Assembly: GCF_008364795.1 (NCBI RefSeq)
Contig: NZ_VTTM01000014.1
Coordinates: 1 to 64,000 of the forward strand
Reading direction: 5' to 3'
Source of the DNA: Azospirillum oryzae
GTDB lineage: Bacteria; Pseudomonadota; Alphaproteobacteria; Azospirillales; Azospirillaceae
DNA: 64,000 nt
Every line of letters starts with the position of its first letter. Positions within the stretch are counted from its first letter, which is position 1. The notes below the pieces were generated by a model. It made no database searches. It saw only the letters and a program-made list of their open reading frames with translations, and had not been told where the DNA came from. The position numbers and the translations under genes are program-made. This document shows, piece by piece, positions 43,602 through 52,568 of the stretch.

Positions 43602-45464
43602 ATGGCTGGCAACGTTACCCTCTCATCGTCCATGCGGACCAACCTGCTGCAGCTGCAAAGCACGCAGGAACAGATCAACAAGAAACAGAACATCCTGTCG
43701 ACGGGCAACAAGGTCAACACCGCCCTCGACGGCCCGACCGCCTTCTTCTCGGCCAAGGGTCTGAACCAGCGCGCCGGCGACCTGACGTCGCTGAAGGACG
43801 CGATGGGTCAGTCGATCAGCACGATCCAGGCCGCCGACAAGGGCCTGACCTCCATCGACTCCATGGTCGACCAGGCCAAGGGCCTGACCACCGCCGCCTA
43901 TGCGGCGCTCGGCAACGATGCCGCCTCCATCGCCACCCGCAAATCGCTGGCCGCACAGTTCAACACGCTGCGCGGACAGATTGACAAGCTGGCCGCCGAC
44001 AGCGGTTACGGCGGTAAGAACCTGATCGCCGGCAACGGCCTCAGCATGGACAGCACCAGCTCGTCCCGTGCCGCCGTCAACACCATCGTCGGCGTCGACA
44101 ACGCCCGCGTCACCAACGTGCAGGCGCCGGACACTTATTCGATCCGCATCAAGGGCGACGGCTCGATCGAAGGCAAGTCCGACGACATTAACTCGGCCGA
44201 AAATGCGCACGGCCTGACCGGCCTGAAGCTGTCGGGCACCATCTCCAGCACCTCGGGCAGCTTCTCCAACGTCCAGATCGAAGTGCGCGGTGCCAACGGC
44301 CGCACCCGTGACATCATCGTGTCGGACGGCAACGAAAGCCGGACGACCTCCTACTTCGACAACACGCAGACGACCTCCACCAACCTGAAGACGGCGGCGA
44401 CCTCGGGCGTGGCGCAGGTGTCGACGGTGAACGTCAGCGGCACCATCGAGGAAGGCGACATCTTCTCGATCACGGTGGAAGGCCAGACCTTCAGCTACAC
44501 CGCCACAAGCGGCGACGTGGCCGTCGGCCAGAACGCCGCTGTCAACGTGGCGACCAAGCTGCAGGCCTCGATCAGCGGCGCCATCTCGGGTAGCGGCCGT
44601 CTGGCCGGCAAGGATGTCGCCACCGCCTCCATCGGCAGCAGCGGCACCATCACCCTGACCGGTAACACCACGAGCGGCGTGGTGCGCGATTTCTCCCTGA
44701 CCTCCAGCACGACCAACGCGCTGACCAAGAAGATCTCGGAGAGCTTCGCGTCGGGCACGGTGGTCTCCTTCACGGTTGATCGTCGCCTGATGGAAGCGGC
44801 GAACAACCAGGGCAACGGCATCTCGACCATCGAGAAGAAGGTCGACCTGCAAATCCAGGTCACCAACTCCAACGGCGCCCAGGTCACCCGCGACGGCATG
44901 AGCGATCAGGGCGACGGCAAGCTGGCGAGCGGCGACCAGGCCTTCGCCTTCGACAGCGGCACGGTCCATCTGAACGTCGATGCCAAGACCATCAAGCAGG
45001 CCGCTTCGTCGAACTGCTCGGCCAACATCGTCACCAAGCAGATCTCCGACGCCAACTCGTCGAACGACATCACCGTCCAGCTCAACGAGACGAACACCAA
45101 CTCGATCACGGTGGGCGCGGTGAACCTGACCACCAGCGGTCAGGGCCTGAAGCTCGACGAAGCGCAGAACGACTGGACGGACCGCGCCGACATCGACAAG
45201 GCGGTCGCGGGTCTCGACAATGCCAAGGCGACGATCCGTTCGGCCTCCCAGTCGCTGTCGACCAACCTGAACATCATCACGACCCGCGAGAACTTCACCA
45301 AGGAGTTCAGCGACGTGCTGACGGAAGGAGCCAGCAAGCTGACGCTGGCCGACCAGAACGAGGAAGGCGCGAGCCTGCTGATGCTGCAGACCCGGCAGCA
45401 GTTGGGCACCATCGCCCTCTCGCTGGCCAACCAGTCGCAGCAGTCGATCCTGCGCCTGTTCTAA
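43602..45464 (+). CDS. Flagellin
   Basis: 620 residues from the ATG preceded by AAAGGAG. The in-frame GTG three codons earlier overlaps that site. The N-terminal D0/D1 region (MAGNVTLSSSMRTNLLQLQ, STGNKVNTALDGP) and the C-terminal D1/D0 region (ARENFTKEF-like TRENFTKEFSDVL, LANQSQQSILRLF) are well conserved. The central 350 residues are Ser/Thr/Gly-rich, with many candidate O-glycosylation sites and repeated V(N/Q)VSGTIEEGDIFSITVEG-type strands. At about 620 residues it is much longer than the 270-400-residue flagellins of many alphaproteobacteria. A cysteine at residue 472 is unusual for a flagellin. The pse/acyl operon upstream and TPR-glycosyltransferases downstream suggest a glycosylated filament. 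Confidence 0.93.
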   Translation: MAGNVTLSSSMRTNLLQLQSTQEQINKKQNILSTGNKVNTALDGPTAFFSAKGLNQRAGDLTSLKDAMGQSISTIQAADKGLTSIDSMVDQAKGLTTAAYAALGNDAASIATRKSLAAQFNTLRGQIDKLAADSGYGGKNLIAGNGLSMDSTSSSRAAVNTIVGVDNARVTNVQAPDTYSIRIKGDGSIEGKSDDINSAENAHGLTGLKLSGTISSTSGSFSNVQIEVRGANGRTRDIIVSDGNESRTTSYFDNTQTTSTNLKTAATSGVAQVSTVNVSGTIEEGDIFSITVEGQTFSYTATSGDVAVGQNAAVNVATKLQASISGAISGSGRLAGKDVATASIGSSGTITLTGNTTSGVVRDFSLTSSTTNALTKKISESFASGTVVSFTVDRRLMEAANNQGNGISTIEKKVDLQIQVTNSNGAQVTRDGMSDQGDGKLASGDQAFAFDSGTVHLNVDAKTIKQAASSNCSANIVTKQISDANSSNDITVQLNETNTNSITVGAVNLTTSGQGLKLDEAQNDWTDRADIDKAVAGLDNAKATIRSASQSLSTNLNIITTRENFTKEFSDVLTEGASKLTLADQNEEGASLLMLQTRQQLGTIALSLANQSQQSILRLF

Positions 45465-45507
45465 GGCGTAGAGTTCGGACGGCAAGTTCGGGTAGGATCA
45501 CGCCCGG

Positions 45508-45544
45508 CGGGCGGCGGCATCAGGCCGCCGCCCGTTTCTTTTTT
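45508..45544 (+). terminator. Strong intrinsic terminator after flagellin
   Basis: A perfect 11-bp GC stem (CGGGCGGCGGC with GCCGCCGCCCG) encloses a 5-base loop and is followed by TTTCTTTTTT. It lies 43 bp past the flagellin stop and separates the highly expressed flagellin gene from flbT. Confidence 0.93.
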
Positions 45545-45606
45545 GGGCCGGACCGGGCCGGCAAAGGCCGGACGGCGACGGCCCGCAAGCCCCGGGTTCC
45601 TCGCTC

Positions 45607-46056
45607 ATGCCACTCAAGTTCGTGCTTCGTCCCAACGAGAAGGTCATCATCAACGGTGCCGTCATCGGTGCCGGTGACCGTCCGGGCTCGTTCTTCCTTT
45701 ACAACACCGCCAATTTCCTGCGTGGACGCGAGGTGCTGAAGGAAGAGCAGATCGACTGTATCGAGAAGAAACTCTATTTCGTCATTCAGCTCGTCTACAT
45801 CTTCCCGGAAGACTCGACGCTGAACCTTCAGCGCTTCGCCTCCATTCTCGACGAAACGCGGGAGGCGCGGCCCGACGCGGCAAAGACGCTGGACGAGATC
45901 ACGCGGCTGGTCGAAGGCCGCAACTACTACCGGGCGCTCAAGCTGTGCCGCAAACTGTTCCGGGCGGCGAACGGCGCAGCGGTCGATGACGGCGCCGAAC
46001 AGATCGGCGGTGGCGCCGACGACGACGACACCCCGACGACAGACCGGATGCCGTGA
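45607..46056 (+). CDS. flbT: FlbT, post-transcriptional regulator of flagellin
   Basis: 149 residues. The start MPLKFVLRPNEKVIINGAVI and the conserved LYNTANFLRGREVL and KLYFVIQLVYIFPED define the FlbT family. In Caulobacter FlbT binds the 5' leader of flagellin mRNA and promotes its decay until the hook is complete. The last 25 residues are acidic and non-conserved. The usual partner gene flaF is not between flagellin and flbT here. Its stop overlaps a GTG that starts the giant TPR-glycosyltransferase (GTGA), so the two are coupled. Confidence 0.93.
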   Translation: MPLKFVLRPNEKVIINGAVIGAGDRPGSFFLYNTANFLRGREVLKEEQIDCIEKKLYFVIQLVYIFPEDSTLNLQRFASILDETREARPDAAKTLDEITRLVEGRNYYRALKLCRKLFRAANGAAVDDGAEQIGGGADDDDTPTTDRMP

Positions 46057-49000
46057 CCGCAGCCGATCTGCTCGACGCCGCATTGTCGCTGCACCGCGCC
46101 GGCCGCTTCGCCGAGGCGCTGGCGCTGTATCGCCGGATCCTGATCGACGATCCGGCGCACGCCGACGCGCTGCACCTGTCGGCCATGATCGCCTACCAGA
46201 CCGGCCGGACCGCCGAGGCTCTATCCGGACTGGGGGCGGCCCTGGCGCTGCAACCGCGCTTTCCCAACGCCTACAACAGCCTCGGCAATGTCCTGGCCGA
46301 TCTGGACATGCCGGAGGAGGCGCTTGCCGCCTATGCGGTCGCGATCAGGCAGAACGACCGCTATGTCGAGGCCTATGGCAACCGAGCCACCGTGCTTCAG
46401 CACCTCGGCCGGCGGGAAGAGGCGGCGGACTCCTATGCCCGCGCGCTGACCTTCGACCCGGACAATCTGACTGCTCGATTCAATTACGGCATCCTTCAGC
46501 GGGAATTGGGCCGGATCGCGCCGGCGGCCAATGCCTTCTATGCGGTGGTCCAGGCCGATCCGTCGCGGTCCGCCGCCTGGCGGCATCTGGCGATCTGTCT
46601 GCGCGGGCTGGGCCACCCGGATGCGGAGGCCTGCCTGCGCCGTGCGCTGGAGACTGCCCCGACGGACGCGGAGCTGTCGCTGGAACTGGGCGCGCTGCTG
46701 AATGGCCGGGGCGACCATGGGGGAGCCTGCGGCGTTCTCGCCCCGGCGGTCGCGGCGCATCCCGGCAATGCGCAGTTGCACTTCACCTTCGGCACCGCCC
46801 TGCAGGGCATGGGGCGGCTGCGTGAGGCGGTCGCGCAGTTCCGCCTTGCGTTGGACCGCGAACCGACGATGCAGGGCGCCTGCAACAATCTGGGCGTGGC
46901 CCTGCTCGAACTCGGGACGACCGACGAGGCCGTCCCGGTGCTGCGCCAGGCGCTGGTCCTCAGCCCCGACGACGCCGTGGCGGTCAACAATCTCGGGACG
47001 TCGCTGGAGGATCGCTACGACCCCGCGAGCGATTTCGAACGGCCGGCGCGGTGGTACCGGCGCGCCCTGCGCCTTCGGCCCGACTACGGGAAGGCCCTGG
47101 TCAATCTCGCCGGCACCCACATCGGCAAGCGGGAGACCGACCGCGCCGAGCATCTCTGTCGCCGTGCCGCGGCGGCGGACCCCCGAAGCGTGGAGGCCTA
47201 TTCCAATCTCGCCGGCCTGCTTCTCGAGCGCGACGACACCGGCGGGGCGGTGCGTATGTACCGGCGTGCCTTGGCGGTCGATGCCGAGGACCCGGCCGCA
47301 TTGACCGGCTACGGCTTGGCCCTGCAGATTCTCGGCCGTATCGGGGAGGCGGAGGCGGCCCATCGGCGCGCGCTGGAGATCGACGGCAACAATGCGGAGG
47401 CCGCGGGCAATCTCGGCATGATGATCTGGCAATACCGCCAGGACCATGCGGCGGCCGAGCCCTTCATGAACCTCGCCCTGTCGATCAATCCGTCGCTCGG
47501 CACGGCGCACCTCAACCGCGGTATGATGCGTCTCGCCCGCGGCGATCTCGCCGGCGGGTGGGAGGGATACCGCTGGCGTTTCAGGGCCAAGGGGTATGTG
47601 AACCGCCGGATCGCCGCCCCGCTGTGGCGCGGCGAGGAGCCCGGCGGCAGCCGCCTGCTGGTGTGGCGCGAGCAAGGGGTCGGTGACGAGATCCTGTTTG
47701 CCTCCTGCTATCCGGCGTTGATCGCGCGTGCCGGGCATGTGGAGATCGAATGCGACCGACGGCTGGTGCCGTTGTTCGCGCGCTCCTTTCCCCAAGCGAC
47801 CGTTCGGGCGGAATCGGTCGATGCCGCGGGCAGGGAGACGATTCATTCGCCGGACCGGCCGCCGGGCATCGATTTCCATGTGCCGGCTGGCGACCTGCCG
47901 GAACTGCTGCGCGGCAACCTGTCCGCCTTCGAACCGCAGGGCCCCTGGCTGGTGCCGGATCCGGTGCTGGAGGAGCGCTGGCGGGAGCGGCTGGCGGCGC
48001 TGGGGCCGGGCTTGCGGATCGGCATCGGCTGGCGCAGCCAGCTGATGACGGCCGAGCGCAAGGCTTCCTATGTGCTGCTGGAGCATTGGGGACCGCTGTT
48101 CGCCGTCCCCGGACTGGTGTTCGTCAACCTGCAATATGGCGACTGCGAGGCGGAGCTGCGGGCGGCGGAGGAGCGCTTCGGCGTGACCATCCACCGCTGG
48201 GCCGACCTGGACCTGAAAGACGATTTCGACGGGGCGGCGGCACTGACCGCGAACCTGGATCTGGTGATCTCGCCGGCGATGTCGGCGGGGGAACTGGCGG
48301 GTGCGCTGGGTGTGCCGGTCTGGCGTTTCGGCACCCGCGACTGGACGCAGCTGGGCACCGGCGTCCGGCCCTGGTTCCCGTCGATGCGCCTGTTCCAGCC
48401 CAACTCCGGCGAGGGGCTGGAGGCCATGCTGGTCCGAATGGCGGTGGAGTTGGCGCGCGCGGCATCCGGCAAGCCTCCGCTGCCCCTTCCGGTCCCCGAC
48501 GCGGACGGAAGGCCGGGAAGCGAGACCGACAGACTGACGGCGGATGCCGTCGCCCATTACCGCGCCGGCGATGCGGCGGCGGCGGACACCCTGGTGCGGC
48601 AGGTGCTCGACACGATCCCCGGTCATCCGGTCGCCCTACATCTGGCCGGTGTGCTGGCGAAGCGACGCGGAGCATTGGAAGAGGCGCAGGCCCTGCTGGT
48701 CCGCGCCGTCGCCGCCGACCCGGTCAATGCCTCCGCCCATGCCGCGTTGAGCGAGGTCTGCCAGGCGTTGGGCCGCTTCGATGCGGCCGAGCGGGCGTCG
48801 CGCGCCTGTGTCGCGGTGCAGCCCGACGGTGTCGGGCACTGGGTCAACCGGACCGCGCTGCTGCGCCGCCTGGGGCTGGATGGGGAGGCGCGATTCGCGG
48901 TTGCCCACGCCCTGCGCCTGCGCCCCGATCTGGCGCCTGCCCATGGCCACCGTGCCGAACTGGCGCTACGTCCCGAGGATGCGGTGGCGGCCCATCGCAT

Positions 49001-52000
49001 CGCGGTCGCCCTGATGCCGGGGGCCGCCGATATGCTCAGCAACCTCGGCACCGCTCTCCACAAGCTCGACCGTTTCGCCGAGGCCGCGCGCACGGCACGC
49101 CGCGCGATCCGCAGCGACCCCGGCCTCGCCGTCGCCTGGACCAACCTGGGCAACAGCCTGGAAGCGCTGGGCATGGCCGCGGAGGCGGAGGCCTGCCACC
49201 GCACCGCGATCGGCCTTGCCCCGTCGCTGGCCGAGGCCCATGGCAATCTGGCCTATCTGCTGAAGCGGCAAAGCCGGCATGAGGAGGCGCTGGCCGCCTT
49301 CGATGCGGCCCTGCAGGCCGATCCCAAGCATGCGCAGTCCCATTTCAACCGCGCGCTCCTGCTTCTGGAGACCGGCGTCCTCCGGTCGGGCTGGAGCGGC
49401 TATGAATGGCGCTTCGGCACTCCGGCGTTGCGGAACCATCGGCGCCGGCTGTCGATACGGGCTTGGCGCGGCGAGAACATCGCCGGGCGGCGCCTGCTGG
49501 TGTGGCGGGAGCAGGGCGTTGGCGACGAATTCCTCTTCGCCTCCTGCTATGATGAGGCGATGCGGCGCGCCGGCCGTCTGGTGATCGAGTGCGACCGCCG
49601 GCTGGTGCGGCTGTTCGCGCGCTCCTTCCCCGATGCCGATGTCCGCCCGGAAAGCACCGACCCGCGCGACGCCGATGTCCAGATCGCCGCCGGCGGCCTG
49701 CCGCGCCTGCTGCGCACCGAGTTGAAGCGTTTCCCCGAACGGACCTCCTGGCTGGTGCCGGATCCGGTGCTGGTGGAGCGCTGGCGGGAGCGGCTGGCGG
49801 CGCTGGGGCCGGGCTTGCGGATCGGCATCGGCTGGCGCAGCCAGCTGATGACGGCCGAGCGCAAGGCGGCCTATGTGCTGCTGGAACATTGGGGACCGCT
49901 GTTCGCCGTCCCCGGACTGGTGTTCGTCAACCTGCAATATGGCGACTGCGAGGCGGAACTGCGGGCGGCGGAGGAGCGCTTTGGCGTGACCATCCACCGC
50001 TGGGCCGACTTGGACCTGAAGGACGATTTCGACCGGGCGGCGGCGCTGACCGCGAACCTGGATCTGGTGATCTCGCCGGCGATGTCGGCGGGGGAACTGG
50101 CGGGTGCGCTGGGTGTGCCGGTCTGGCGCTTCGGCAGCCGCGACTGGACGCAGCTGGGCACCAGCGTCCGGCCCTGGTTCCCGTCGATGCGCCTGTTCCA
50201 GCCCAACACCGGCGAGGGGCTGGAGGCGGCACTGGTCCAGATGGCGAAGATATTGCGGGCCACCGCATCGCCGCGCGGGAGGGGGACGGCGCCTGCCGGG
50301 GCATCTGTCGGTATGGGGGATGGCGAGACCACGGACCCCGACCCGGATCGGCTTCTGGAGCAGGCGGTCGCCGCCCATCGTGCCGGTTCCTTCGCTGCGG
50401 CAGCCCCGCTTTACGAGCGGGTACTCACCCACCGCCCGCGGGATCCGGTGGCGCTCCATCTGTCCGGCCTGCTCGCCCACCAGACGGGCACGCCGGAACG
50501 CGGCGAAGCGCGCATCGCAGCGGCGGTCGCCGCCGCCCCGGATTATGCGACGGCGCATATCAGCCTGGGGAACGTTCGCTTGGCACTCGGGCGGGCAGGA
50601 CCGGCCGCCGCCGGTTTCCGGACCGCCCTGGCGCTTCAGCCCGGCAACGCCGCGGCGCTGACCAACCTGGGCAATGCGTTCGACGCGCTGGAGCGGAGCG
50701 GGGCCGCCGTGCCGTTCCACCAGCGGGCGGTCGCCGCCGACCCCGACCTTGCGGAGGCGTATGACAATCTGGGCGCGACCCTCGCCCGGCTCGGCCGCTG
50801 GGGCGAGGCGGAGCGGGCCCATGCCCAGGCGCTCCGGCGGGCACCGGCACTGGAGGCGGGATGGGTGAACCTGTCGGTGGCGCTGCGGCGTCTCGGCCGG
50901 CTGAACGCCGCGGAGCGGGCGGGCCGCTACGCCCTGGCGCTCGTCCCCGCCCTGGCCGACGGAATGGCGAACCGCGGCCGGCTGCTGCGCGAGATGGGAG
51001 ACGACGCCGCGGCGTCCCTGTGGTGCGGCCGTGCTCTGGCGGCCGAACCCGGCCACGCGGCGGCGGCTTTCAATGCCGGGGTTCTCGATCTCGCCGCCGG
51101 CCGGCTGGCGCAGGGATGGGAAGGCTATGATCGGCGGTTCGACACGCGCGACCTGACGTCCGCCGTCCGCCGTCCGGCGGCCCCGCTCTGGACGGGCGGT
51201 GACCTGTCGGGGAAGAGCCTGCTGGTCTGGCGCGAGCAGGGGATCGGCGACGAGCTGATGTTCGCTCAGCGCCTGCCCGAACTGATCGCCCGCGCCGGCC
51301 GGGAAGGGGGGCGCATCGTGGTGGAATGCGACCCGCGCTTCGTTCCGCTGTTCGCCCGCTCCTTCCCGCAGGCGACGGTGCGGGCGGCGCCGGCCTCCCT
51401 GGCCGAGCCGTCGACCGATGTCGACTGCCATCTCCCGATCGGATCGCTGTCGCGCCATTTGGGCGCTTCCCTGACAGGGTTCGCCGGGCTGGAGCCGGCA
51501 TTGCGTGCCGACCCGGCGGCGGTCGACGGCTGGCGCCGGCGGTTGGCCGAATTGGGAGAGGACTTGCGGGTCGGCATCGCCTGGCGTAGCGGCCAGCTCG
51601 ATCCGGACCGCATGCCCGATTATACGCGGATCGAGGATTGGCGGCCGGTGCTGACCCTGCCGGGGCTGATTCTGGTCAATCTGCAATATGGCGACTGCGG
51701 GGCCGAACTGGCGGCGGCCCGGGAGGCTTTCGGCCGTGCGCCGCACGCCTTCCCCGACCTCGACCTGCGCGACGACCTCGATGGCACGGCGGCGCTGATG
51801 TCGGCCCTGGATCTGGTGATCGCGCCCGCCACCTCCACCGGAGAACTGGCTGCGGCGCTGGGCATGCCGGTCTGGCGGCTGGCGCGGACGGGCGACTGGA
51901 CGATGCTCGGCACCGGGGTGCGGCCCTGGTTCCCGTCGATGCGTCTGTTCCGGACGGGCCCCGGCCAACAGGTGGCCGATCTGCTGCCGGCCGTGGCGGC

Positions 52001-52034
52001 GGAGCTTGCGCGTCCCGGTCGGGCCATCGGTTGA
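46053..52034 (+). CDS. Giant three-module TPR-glycosyltransferase (FlmG-like)
   Basis: 1993 residues with a GTG start inside flbT. Three tandem modules are seen, each a series of TPRs followed by a GT-B domain. The TPRs are at about 1-500, 820-1120 and 1430-1690, and the GT domains at about 530-800, 1145-1400 and 1720-1993. Each GT opens with LLVWREQG(V/I)GDE, then has R(I/V)GI(G/A)WRS, VNLQYGDC, DLVI(S/A)PA-S-GELA-ALG-PVW and RPWFPSMRLF. Domains 1 and 2 are nearly identical at DNA level over 479 bp. Caulobacter FlmG, a single TPR-GT protein, glycosylates flagellin with pseudaminic acid. Position after flbT and beside pseI suggests the same job. It is soluble and presumably cytoplasmic, acting before flagellin export. 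Confidence 0.87.
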   Translation: MTAADLLDAALSLHRAGRFAEALALYRRILIDDPAHADALHLSAMIAYQTGRTAEALSGLGAALALQPRFPNAYNSLGNVLADLDMPEEALAAYAVAIRQNDRYVEAYGNRATVLQHLGRREEAADSYARALTFDPDNLTARFNYGILQRELGRIAPAANAFYAVVQADPSRSAAWRHLAICLRGLGHPDAEACLRRALETAPTDAELSLELGALLNGRGDHGGACGVLAPAVAAHPGNAQLHFTFGTALQGMGRLREAVAQFRLALDREPTMQGACNNLGVALLELGTTDEAVPVLRQALVLSPDDAVAVNNLGTSLEDRYDPASDFERPARWYRRALRLRPDYGKALVNLAGTHIGKRETDRAEHLCRRAAAADPRSVEAYSNLAGLLLERDDTGGAVRMYRRALAVDAEDPAALTGYGLALQILGRIGEAEAAHRRALEIDGNNAEAAGNLGMMIWQYRQDHAAAEPFMNLALSINPSLGTAHLNRGMMRLARGDLAGGWEGYRWRFRAKGYVNRRIAAPLWRGEEPGGSRLLVWREQGVGDEILFASCYPALIARAGHVEIECDRRLVPLFARSFPQATVRAESVDAAGRETIHSPDRPPGIDFHVPAGDLPELLRGNLSAFEPQGPWLVPDPVLEERWRERLAALGPGLRIGIGWRSQLMTAERKASYVLLEHWGPLFAVPGLVFVNLQYGDCEAELRAAEERFGVTIHRWADLDLKDDFDGAAALTANLDLVISPAMSAGELAGALGVPVWRFGTRDWTQLGTGVRPWFPSMRLFQPNSGEGLEAMLVRMAVELARAASGKPPLPLPVPDADGRPGSETDRLTADAVAHYRAGDAAAADTLVRQVLDTIPGHPVALHLAGVLAKRRGALEEAQALLVRAVAADPVNASAHAALSEVCQALGRFDAAERASRACVAVQPDGVGHWVNRTALLRRLGLDGEARFAVAHALRLRPDLAPAHGHRAELALRPEDAVAAHRIAVALMPGAADMLSNLGTALHKLDRFAEAARTARRAIRSDPGLAVAWTNLGNSLEALGMAAEAEACHRTAIGLAPSLAEAHGNLAYLLKRQSRHEEALAAFDAALQADPKHAQSHFNRALLLLETGVLRSGWSGYEWRFGTPALRNHRRRLSIRAWRGENIAGRRLLVWREQGVGDEFLFASCYDEAMRRAGRLVIECDRRLVRLFARSFPDADVRPESTDPRDADVQIAAGGLPRLLRTELKRFPERTSWLVPDPVLVERWRERLAALGPGLRIGIGWRSQLMTAERKAAYVLLEHWGPLFAVPGLVFVNLQYGDCEAELRAAEERFGVTIHRWADLDLKDDFDRAAALTANLDLVISPAMSAGELAGALGVPVWRFGSRDWTQLGTSVRPWFPSMRLFQPNTGEGLEAALVQMAKILRATASPRGRGTAPAGASVGMGDGETTDPDPDRLLEQAVAAHRAGSFAAAAPLYERVLTHRPRDPVALHLSGLLAHQTGTPERGEARIAAAVAAAPDYATAHISLGNVRLALGRAGPAAAGFRTALALQPGNAAALTNLGNAFDALERSGAAVPFHQRAVAADPDLAEAYDNLGATLARLGRWGEAERAHAQALRRAPALEAGWVNLSVALRRLGRLNAAERAGRYALALVPALADGMANRGRLLREMGDDAAASLWCGRALAAEPGHAAAAFNAGVLDLAAGRLAQGWEGYDRRFDTRDLTSAVRRPAAPLWTGGDLSGKSLLVWREQGIGDELMFAQRLPELIARAGREGGRIVVECDPRFVPLFARSFPQATVRAAPASLAEPSTDVDCHLPIGSLSRHLGASLTGFAGLEPALRADPAAVDGWRRRLAELGEDLRVGIAWRSGQLDPDRMPDYTRIEDWRPVLTLPGLILVNLQYGDCGAELAAAREAFGRAPHAFPDLDLRDDLDGTAALMSALDLVIAPATSTGELAAALGMPVWRLARTGDWTMLGTGVRPWFPSMRLFRTGPGQQVADLLPAVAAELARPGRAIG
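47889..48421 (+). repeat. Glycosyltransferase-domain repeat, copy A
   Basis: 533-bp block inside module 1 of the giant gene. It matches copy C (inverted, 54954-55486) along its whole length without gaps. From 47945 on it also matches copy B (49748-50226), with about 15 mismatches in 479 positions counted by eye. Confidence 0.9.
49748..50226 (+). repeat. Glycosyltransferase-domain repeat, copy B
   Basis: 479-bp block in module 2 of the giant gene, in direct orientation to copy A at a distance of exactly 1803 bp (601 codons). Recombination between A and B would therefore remove or add one whole TPR-GT module in frame. Upstream of the block the two modules diverge sharply. Confidence 0.9.
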
Positions 52035-52063
52035 AAAGGCCTGCCGTCGCAAAGCAGCGCGTC

Positions 52064-52099
52064 AAAAAAGCCGGGTGAGGCGACCCGCCTCAACCCGGC
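52064..52099 (-). terminator. Intrinsic terminator after the DUF465 gene
   Basis: A 13-bp stem (GCCGGGTGAGGCG with CGCCTCAACCCGGC, one bulged A) has a 3-base loop. On the minus strand it is followed by TTTTTT. It ends the small minus-strand DUF465 gene. The hairpin, though without a T-run on its plus side, may also slow plus-strand transcription of the giant gene that ends 30 bp before. Confidence 0.8.
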
Positions 52100-52155
52100 C
52101 TATTGAACCCCTGTTCAAGGGTGGTGTCTGAAGGTCGATGCTGTGATTGGGGGGA

Positions 52156-52335
52156 TTAATTCATCGGGCCGGTGCGCGTCAGGCGGTCGATCTCTTCCTT
52201 GACGTGCAGCTTTTCGAGCTTGAGGCGCTTCACTGCGCTCTCATCCGGCCAGGAGCGCTTTTCCTCGTCGAGGATCGCCCGGTCCAGGCGCATGTGCTTG
52301 TCTTGCAGAGACGAAAGGCGAGCTTCAGTGTGCAT
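52156..52335 (-). CDS. DUF465 (YdcH-type) small coiled-coil protein
   Basis: 59 residues beginning MHTEARLSSLQDKHMRLD and ending RLTRTGPMN. The central helix with EEKRSWPDESAVKRLKLEKLHVKEEIDRL is the DUF465 signature, a charged antiparallel coiled coil. GGAG lies eight bases before the ATG and a T-run terminator follows the stop, so it is a complete small transcription unit. Members are very common in alphaproteobacteria and their role is unknown. An imperfect 19-bp palindrome GGTGACAACAGTGTTCACC (52385-52403) lies about 50 bp upstream and could be an operator. Confidence 0.85.
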   Translation of the reverse strand: MHTEARLSSLQDKHMRLDRAILDEEKRSWPDESAVKRLKLEKLHVKEEIDRLTRTGPMN

Positions 52336-52568
52336 GAGTCGCTCTCCATAGGATCAGTCCGCTTCCCGCCTCAATGTGACGGGCCGGTGACAACAGTGTT
52401 CACCCATCCGAAGCGCCGAACAACCCTAATCTTGCGTTTTATGCAGTCAAACCATGCGAAAAAATGCCCCAACCGTTCAGACGTATGACAGTGGGTCGCA
52501 GGGGTGGGATCTTGAAATCATTTCGCGCAACACCATCCGGAGGTAAGCCGACCCTTTGAACCAAAGGG

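Noticed and set aside
48966..52052. Long minus-strand frame opposite the giant TPR-glycosyltransferase
   Set aside because: It is a high-GC antisense frame. The plus strand carries the motifs and ribosomal coupling.
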